A DNA stretch of 64,000 nucleotides from Paenibacillus mangrovi (GTDB lineage Bacteria > Bacillota > Bacilli > Paenibacillales > Paenibacillaceae). The stretch is taken from positions 744,001 to 808,000 of the forward strand of contig NZ_JALIRP010000001.1 in NCBI RefSeq assembly GCF_022898935.1, in the 5' to 3' direction. A program made the translations under genes and the position numbers. The stretch's first letter is position 1; the number at the start of each line of letters is the position of its first letter. This document shows positions 59,745-64,000 of this stretch, piece by piece. A model generated the notes under the pieces. The model was not told the DNA's origin and made no database searches. It saw only the letters and a list, made by a program, of their open reading frames with translations.

Positions 59745-61454
59745 ATGACATTAAAAAAACGAATTTTCATCATTTTTATATTCAGCTCGCTCGTGCCGTT
59801 TATATGTATTAGTATCTTTTCATACTACACGATCTTTTCGATCATGACGAACCGAGTTGAAGCGGGAATCCGGAGCAATTTGAAGCAAGTGACGCTTTCT
59901 TTGGAAAATACACTGAACAGCCTGAACCATATCTCGCAGCAATTTGCCTATGGCGGCACGATCGTCCGGGAGCTCGATGAGCTCCTGCGGACGGAGGAAC
60001 CCTTCCAGCGGATGAAGCTGCAGCATCAGTTCAAAAGCAAATTGAACCTGATTACCTTCACCAACCCAGATATCGGTTTGACAATGTATTATTTTGAAAA
60101 AGATCAAATGTATCAATTCGAAAATTTACCGGTGAAATACAGCTTTTCTCCAGAGAAGCTGCCCCTTTTTGCCCAGTATTACGGGATTTCCTACTATGGA
60201 CCTCATGAAAGTTTTAATCGTCTGGATAACAAATATGTGGTGTCCGCATTAAGGAAAGTAGATTTTCCCGGGCGCGATGATGTGTATATTTACATAGAAT
60301 CCGGGTTTCAATTGCTCCAAAATATGTTTGGAAGCAATGATTCCAGTAACAATCTCTATCATGTGCTGTTGGATAATAGCGGGAGAATCACGTATAGCGA
60401 AATTCCACAGTTATTCCGAACTGGTACGATTTTTCCGGAGTTTTCCGAAGGAGGCTCCTCTGGTTATAACAAAGACCATTACTGGTACAAACAGGCGAGC
60501 GACCAAGGCTGGAGTGTCGTATCTGTCATTGCCGAAGCCGACTTCAATAAAGAGGTTAATCGCTGGCTGCTGCAAATTGTATTGTTCTCTTTATTGTTTC
60601 TTGGCGTAACGCTAGGTCTAGCATGGTTGTTATGGAAGATGGTGTACAGGCCCCTTAGTCAGTTCCAGACTGAAATCAAAACGCTTTCAAAGGAGCGGTC
60701 CAAACCAGGCTTTGAACAGACCAGGATCCCTGAATTTGACTATTTATTAAGACAATTTCAGAACATGAAGAAACAAACCTGGGAGCTGTTTAATGAGGTC
60801 AGAGACAAAGAAAAGCAGCGGGTCGATCTTGAAGTGGAGAAACTGTTGTATCAGATTAACCCGCACTTCCTGATGAATACGCTGGATACGGCTCACTGGC
60901 TCGCAGTCATGAACGGACAGCAGGAAATCGATCGTCTGATCCAGTCTCTCAATAAACTACTTTATTACAATCTGGGGAAAATGGGAAAGCCCTCGACCAT
61001 CGAGGAAGAAATCGACGCGATCAAGCAGTATTTGGCGCTGCAGCAAATTCGATATGATTTTCAGTTCGATGTGCGTATCTATGCGGATGAGGAAGTGCTA
61101 AAAAAGCAGGTGCCTAGGTTTATCCTTCAGCCGCTTGTTGAAAACTCGCTCTATCATGGGCTTTACGATGAAGGATATATTCTGGTAGACGTCCGATCAT
61201 TGAATCGGGGCATCCAGATCGCGATCCACGATAACGGTTCCGGAATGTCAGAGGAAACGATTCACAAGCTGCTGAACAGCAAAAGCGCAGAGCAGCAGAA
61301 GGTTGGGATGGGAATTGGCATGAATTATGTGAAGCGAACGATCGAATCCCGATATCAGGACAGGGCGTGTCTGGAAATCAAAAGCGAGATAGGAAATGGC
61401 ACGAGCATTTACTTAACCTTACCGATTGAAGAGGTGGGAGAGCGAAATGATTAA
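59745..61454 (+). CDS. YesM-type sensor histidine kinase
   Basis: 569 residues from ATG 59745 (AAAAGG upstream). TM1 is IFIIFIFSSLVPFICISIFS; the extracellular domain runs to about 265; TM2 is LLQIVLFSLLFLGVTLGLAW; a HAMP-like linker follows. His_kinase with H374 (YQINPHFLMNTLDTA), HATPase with PLVENSLYHG and DNGSGM. It overlaps the next gene by eight bases. Probably senses a sugar or wall-derived cue. Confidence 0.92.
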   Translation: MTLKKRIFIIFIFSSLVPFICISIFSYYTIFSIMTNRVEAGIRSNLKQVTLSLENTLNSLNHISQQFAYGGTIVRELDELLRTEEPFQRMKLQHQFKSKLNLITFTNPDIGLTMYYFEKDQMYQFENLPVKYSFSPEKLPLFAQYYGISYYGPHESFNRLDNKYVVSALRKVDFPGRDDVYIYIESGFQLLQNMFGSNDSSNNLYHVLLDNSGRITYSEIPQLFRTGTIFPEFSEGGSSGYNKDHYWYKQASDQGWSVVSVIAEADFNKEVNRWLLQIVLFSLLFLGVTLGLAWLLWKMVYRPLSQFQTEIKTLSKERSKPGFEQTRIPEFDYLLRQFQNMKKQTWELFNEVRDKEKQRVDLEVEKLLYQINPHFLMNTLDTAHWLAVMNGQQEIDRLIQSLNKLLYYNLGKMGKPSTIEEEIDAIKQYLALQQIRYDFQFDVRIYADEEVLKKQVPRFILQPLVENSLYHGLYDEGYILVDVRSLNRGIQIAIHDNGSGMSEETIHKLLNSKSAEQQKVGMGIGMNYVKRTIESRYQDRACLEIKSEIGNGTSIYLTLPIEEVGERND

Positions 61455-62886
61455 AGTACTAATCGTGGATGATGATAAATTTGTACGTATGGGGCTCATG
61501 TCCGTGATGCCTTGGCAGCAGTTCGGGATGCAGGTCGTTGGCGAAGCGAATAACGGAGAGCGCGCGCTCAAGCTGCTGGAGACGCAGGATGTTGACTTGT
61601 TATTGACGGATCTTGCCATGCCTGTCATGTCAGGTATCGAATTGATAAGAATCGCCCGTGAACGATATCCCCGGCTTCATATCGTCGTCTTAACCTTGCA
61701 CCAGGACTTCGCATATGTTCAGGAAGCACTTCGTTTGGGAGCGATAGATTATGTTGTAAAGGTGGAGCTGGAGAAAGAACAGTTCGCGGAAGTGTTAGGC
61801 AGGATCGAAGGCCGGATTCAAGCGCAAGCGGTTCATGGAACGGCTAACCGGAGTCAAGATGATGTGCAAATCCATATCGGGGAAAAGGGCTATATTGTGG
61901 TTCGTTTTGATCATCATGCCGGCGGCGAATGGAACAAAGGATTGCATCTTTCTACAGATGTAAACGTGATTGAGGTGGACCGTAATTGCTGGCTGTTGAT
62001 CTCGAGACATGACCGGGATGACGAGCTGTGCCATTCATTGTTAACCAACATGCGAAGTATGGAGAAGTGTATAGTGATTGAATTATCGGATTTGCACGGG
62101 TTCACGCTAAACGAGATACAGCGATGGGTCCGGGATTTTAAGGAACGGGAATTATTCTATAGTTATCAGCCGCATATCTCCGCGATCTCAGTATGTATCC
62201 ATAAGGGGAGCGAACATCTGGCAGAGCCAGCCGAGGAAGATCTGGAGCGGCTAAAAGACCAGTGGCTATCCGCAGAGTGGTTATATCATGACGGCTTGTT
62301 CGAGAAGCTGGTCCTGGAAATAAAGCTGCTCAGAATGCCGCAGGCGAAGCTGATCGGATTGCTGTATGCTTTTGTGAATGAGTGGAACCGTTTATTCTCA
62401 CAATCCACGCTTGGCAGAATCAAACTTGTCGAGCCTATTTACTCTTGGTATCAAGTGGAGCAGTGGCTAAAGAGCATTCGCGGTTTGACCCAGCATGCTG
62501 CCGACAAAACGAGTTATTCGCAGGAAATCATTCATTGCATCCTGAATGCCGAGCAGATGATGCGGTCCGAACTGGACCAGCCCTTAACAGCGGCAGACAT
62601 GTCCAAAAGGATTAATATGAGTCGAAGCTATTTCAGCCAATGCTTTAAGGATATTATCGGGAATACATTTATCGAGCATATCCGGAGGCTTCGAATGGAA
62701 AAAGCCAAGCAGTACCTGCTTAGTACGAACAAAACAATCCAATGGATTGCTGAGCATACTGGCTATATGGATGAAAAATATTTTAGCCGCACTTTCCGTG
62801 ACCAGACTGGAATGCTTCCAAGCGAGTACAGGTCCCGTAAACGCACGCATTCTGACAATGGCCGTGTGAAAGAGGAGAACCGATGA
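61447..62886 (+). CDS. YesN-type AraC response regulator
   Basis: 479 residues from ATG 61447, six bases after GAGGTGGGAG. Receiver with VDDD, D55 (LLLTDLAMPV) and Lys in VVKVEL (variant: the usual KP follows is replaced by KV). A middle region of about 220 residues, then the AraC domain: LTAADMSKRINMSRSYFSQC and TIQWIAEHTGYMDEKYFSRT. Full-length YesN form, in contrast to the short regulator at 36970. Its stop overlaps the lipoprotein start (ATGA). Confidence 0.9.
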   Translation: MIKVLIVDDDKFVRMGLMSVMPWQQFGMQVVGEANNGERALKLLETQDVDLLLTDLAMPVMSGIELIRIARERYPRLHIVVLTLHQDFAYVQEALRLGAIDYVVKVELEKEQFAEVLGRIEGRIQAQAVHGTANRSQDDVQIHIGEKGYIVVRFDHHAGGEWNKGLHLSTDVNVIEVDRNCWLLISRHDRDDELCHSLLTNMRSMEKCIVIELSDLHGFTLNEIQRWVRDFKERELFYSYQPHISAISVCIHKGSEHLAEPAEEDLERLKDQWLSAEWLYHDGLFEKLVLEIKLLRMPQAKLIGLLYAFVNEWNRLFSQSTLGRIKLVEPIYSWYQVEQWLKSIRGLTQHAADKTSYSQEIIHCILNAEQMMRSELDQPLTAADMSKRINMSRSYFSQCFKDIIGNTFIEHIRRLRMEKAKQYLLSTNKTIQWIAEHTGYMDEKYFSRTFRDQTGMLPSEYRSRKRTHSDNGRVKEENR

Positions 62887-64000
62887 ATAAGAAGACCGCT
62901 TTATTCATAGTTGCATTATTATGCATACTTACCGCCTGTAAGGGATCTGGTACGTTGGATACGGATTCGGCGAAGGCGTATCAAGAACTGCTGCCATTCG
63001 AGAGATATGAGCATCCGGTCATGTTAAGTGTAGGAGCGGGGGTTGACCCTAACTACAAGACATATACAGGGGAGACCCCTGCCAATAATCCTTGGATCAA
63101 GGCAATTCAAGAAACGCTAAATGTCCATGTCAACATTGCTTGGATCGTTACGAATCAAAATATGGAGCAAAAAGTGGATCTGACCATCGCCAGCAATACG
63201 CTGCCGGATGCCATGGTTGTCACGCCATCCCAACTAAGCCAAATGGTTAAGGCCGATGAGCTGGCCGATTTAACCACGGCTTATAACGACTATGCATCAC
63301 CGGTCATGAAAAGCATCATGGACAGCACCAATGGGGCTGCGATGAGCCAGGTCACCTTCAATGGCCAAATCCTCGCTCTCCCATCCGTGGCTCCGGAAGA
63401 CATTAGCATGCTGTGGATACGCAAGGACTGGCTGGATCAGCTCGGACTACAGCCGCCGGCCACGCTGGATGAGCTGGAAGCGACGGCGAGAGCTTTTGTA
63501 GAGAGAGATCCTGATGGCAACGGGAAGGCGGATACGATCGGAATCGCAGCAGGTGTCCCACTCTATGATGATTATCATGCCGGACCAGGCAGCTTTAATT
63601 TAAATCCCATTTTCTCAGCTTACAATGCTTACCCGGGATTTTGGCTGAAAGACGCTCAGGAAAAGCCCGTCTATGGATCGATTCAATCCGAGACGAAGGC
63701 GGCGCTTGAGAAGCTGCGCGACATGTATGCCAATGGATTGATTGATCGGGAGATGGGTATCCGTGATTCTGCTGCGGAGGTGGTGATTAACGGGAAAGCA
63801 GGGATGTTTTTCGCTCCTTTCTCCGGAGGGTATTGGCCGGTGCCGGAAGCATTGAAGAACAACCCCAGGGCTAACTGGCAGGCCTACGCCCTGCCGCTGG
63901 ATGCGGACGGTAAATTTAATGCCAAGGTGTTTCAGCCGACGAAGTCATTCATTGTCGTTCGTAAAGGCTATAAACACCCCGAAGCGGTAGTAAAGGTGAC
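62883..64000 (+). CDS. Extracellular solute-binding lipoprotein (partial, runs off the window)
   Basis: 372 residues visible. Signal peptide MNKKTALFIVALLCILTAC with lipobox LTAC (Cys19). The mature part has TPANNPWIKAIQETL, LPDAMVVTPSQLSQMVKADE, LWIRKDWLDQLGLQPPATLD and DPDGNGKADTIGI, a calcium-loop-like segment common in Paenibacillus LipO-type binding proteins. Third gene of the sensor operon; permeases are expected beyond the edge. Confidence 0.9.
   Translation, partial: MNKKTALFIVALLCILTACKGSGTLDTDSAKAYQELLPFERYEHPVMLSVGAGVDPNYKTYTGETPANNPWIKAIQETLNVHVNIAWIVTNQNMEQKVDLTIASNTLPDAMVVTPSQLSQMVKADELADLTTAYNDYASPVMKSIMDSTNGAAMSQVTFNGQILALPSVAPEDISMLWIRKDWLDQLGLQPPATLDELEATARAFVERDPDGNGKADTIGIAAGVPLYDDYHAGPGSFNLNPIFSAYNAYPGFWLKDAQEKPVYGSIQSETKAALEKLRDMYANGLIDREMGIRDSAAEVVINGKAGMFFAPFSGGYWPVPEALKNNPRANWQAYALPLDADGKFNAKVFQPTKSFIVVRKGYKHPEAVVKV

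Overview
The window looks like chromosomal DNA of a Paenibacillus-type Bacillota (Paenibacillaceae). Evidence: strong AGGAGG ribosome sites, frequent TTG/GTG starts, T-box control, many hairpin-plus-T-run terminators, and repeated modules of YesM-type histidine kinase + AraC-type response regulator + ~500-residue sugar-binding lipoprotein. I ran no searches; family names rest on motifs, length and context.

Region 1 (about 1-31.4 kb) is an accessory patchwork of small enzymes on the plus strand. It has four class I SAM methyltransferases, GNAT acetyltransferases (one AAC(3)-I-like), an ANT(6)-like nucleotidyltransferase, APH-like kinases, HAD phosphatases, two serine beta-lactamase-fold hydrolases, VanZ, RDD and YrdB membrane proteins, and a radical SAM/SPASM protein with a SEC-C tail. 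A TetR-DUF4097 operon has a clear promoter and operator. An OmpR-type two-component system lies before a duplicated regulatory region that brackets a serine hydrolase. The region is rich in damaged genes: a tyrosine-phosphatase-like gene, a GNAT, a HAD phosphatase and a 2'-5' RNA ligase-like gene keep recognisable parts on both sides of a missing middle (the GNAT has also lost its N-terminus). A multicopper oxidase is cut to its 5' end, a zinc-ribbon gene has lost its first half, and a kinase carries a one-base frameshift.

Region 2 (31.5-41.6 kb) is a carbohydrate uptake locus: two LplB/LplC-type permeases, a binding lipoprotein, a YesM/YesN-type sensor pair, a second paralogous binding lipoprotein, and a DUF5054 (GH38-like) glycosidase. 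A TetR gene with a divergent secreted protein/TcaA-like pair follows (41.6-44.3 kb).

Region 3 (44.3-53.0 kb) is the most notable locus: a tyrosine decarboxylation (tyramine) island. It holds a tyrosine T-box leader and tyrS, then a separate promoter with a 14-bp palindromic operator driving an APC exchanger (TyrP-like) and tyrosine decarboxylase, then a pyridoxal kinase (PLP supply), an NhaC Na+/H+ antiporter and a TrpR/YerC-type regulator. It has the parts of the lactic acid bacterial tyrS-tdcA-tyrP-nhaC cluster in altered order, with a cofactor kinase added.

Region 4 (53-64 kb) has a Cof-type HAD phosphatase, then a LytS-type kinase, LytTR regulator and OFA-family MFS transporter. The promoter of the transporter holds two CATTTCAT boxes 21 bp apart, matching the E. 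coli YpdB recognition pattern, so this looks like a pyruvate-sensing YpdAB-YhjX analogue. A histidine-rich repeat protein follows, then another YesM/AraC pair and a solute-binding lipoprotein cut by the window end.
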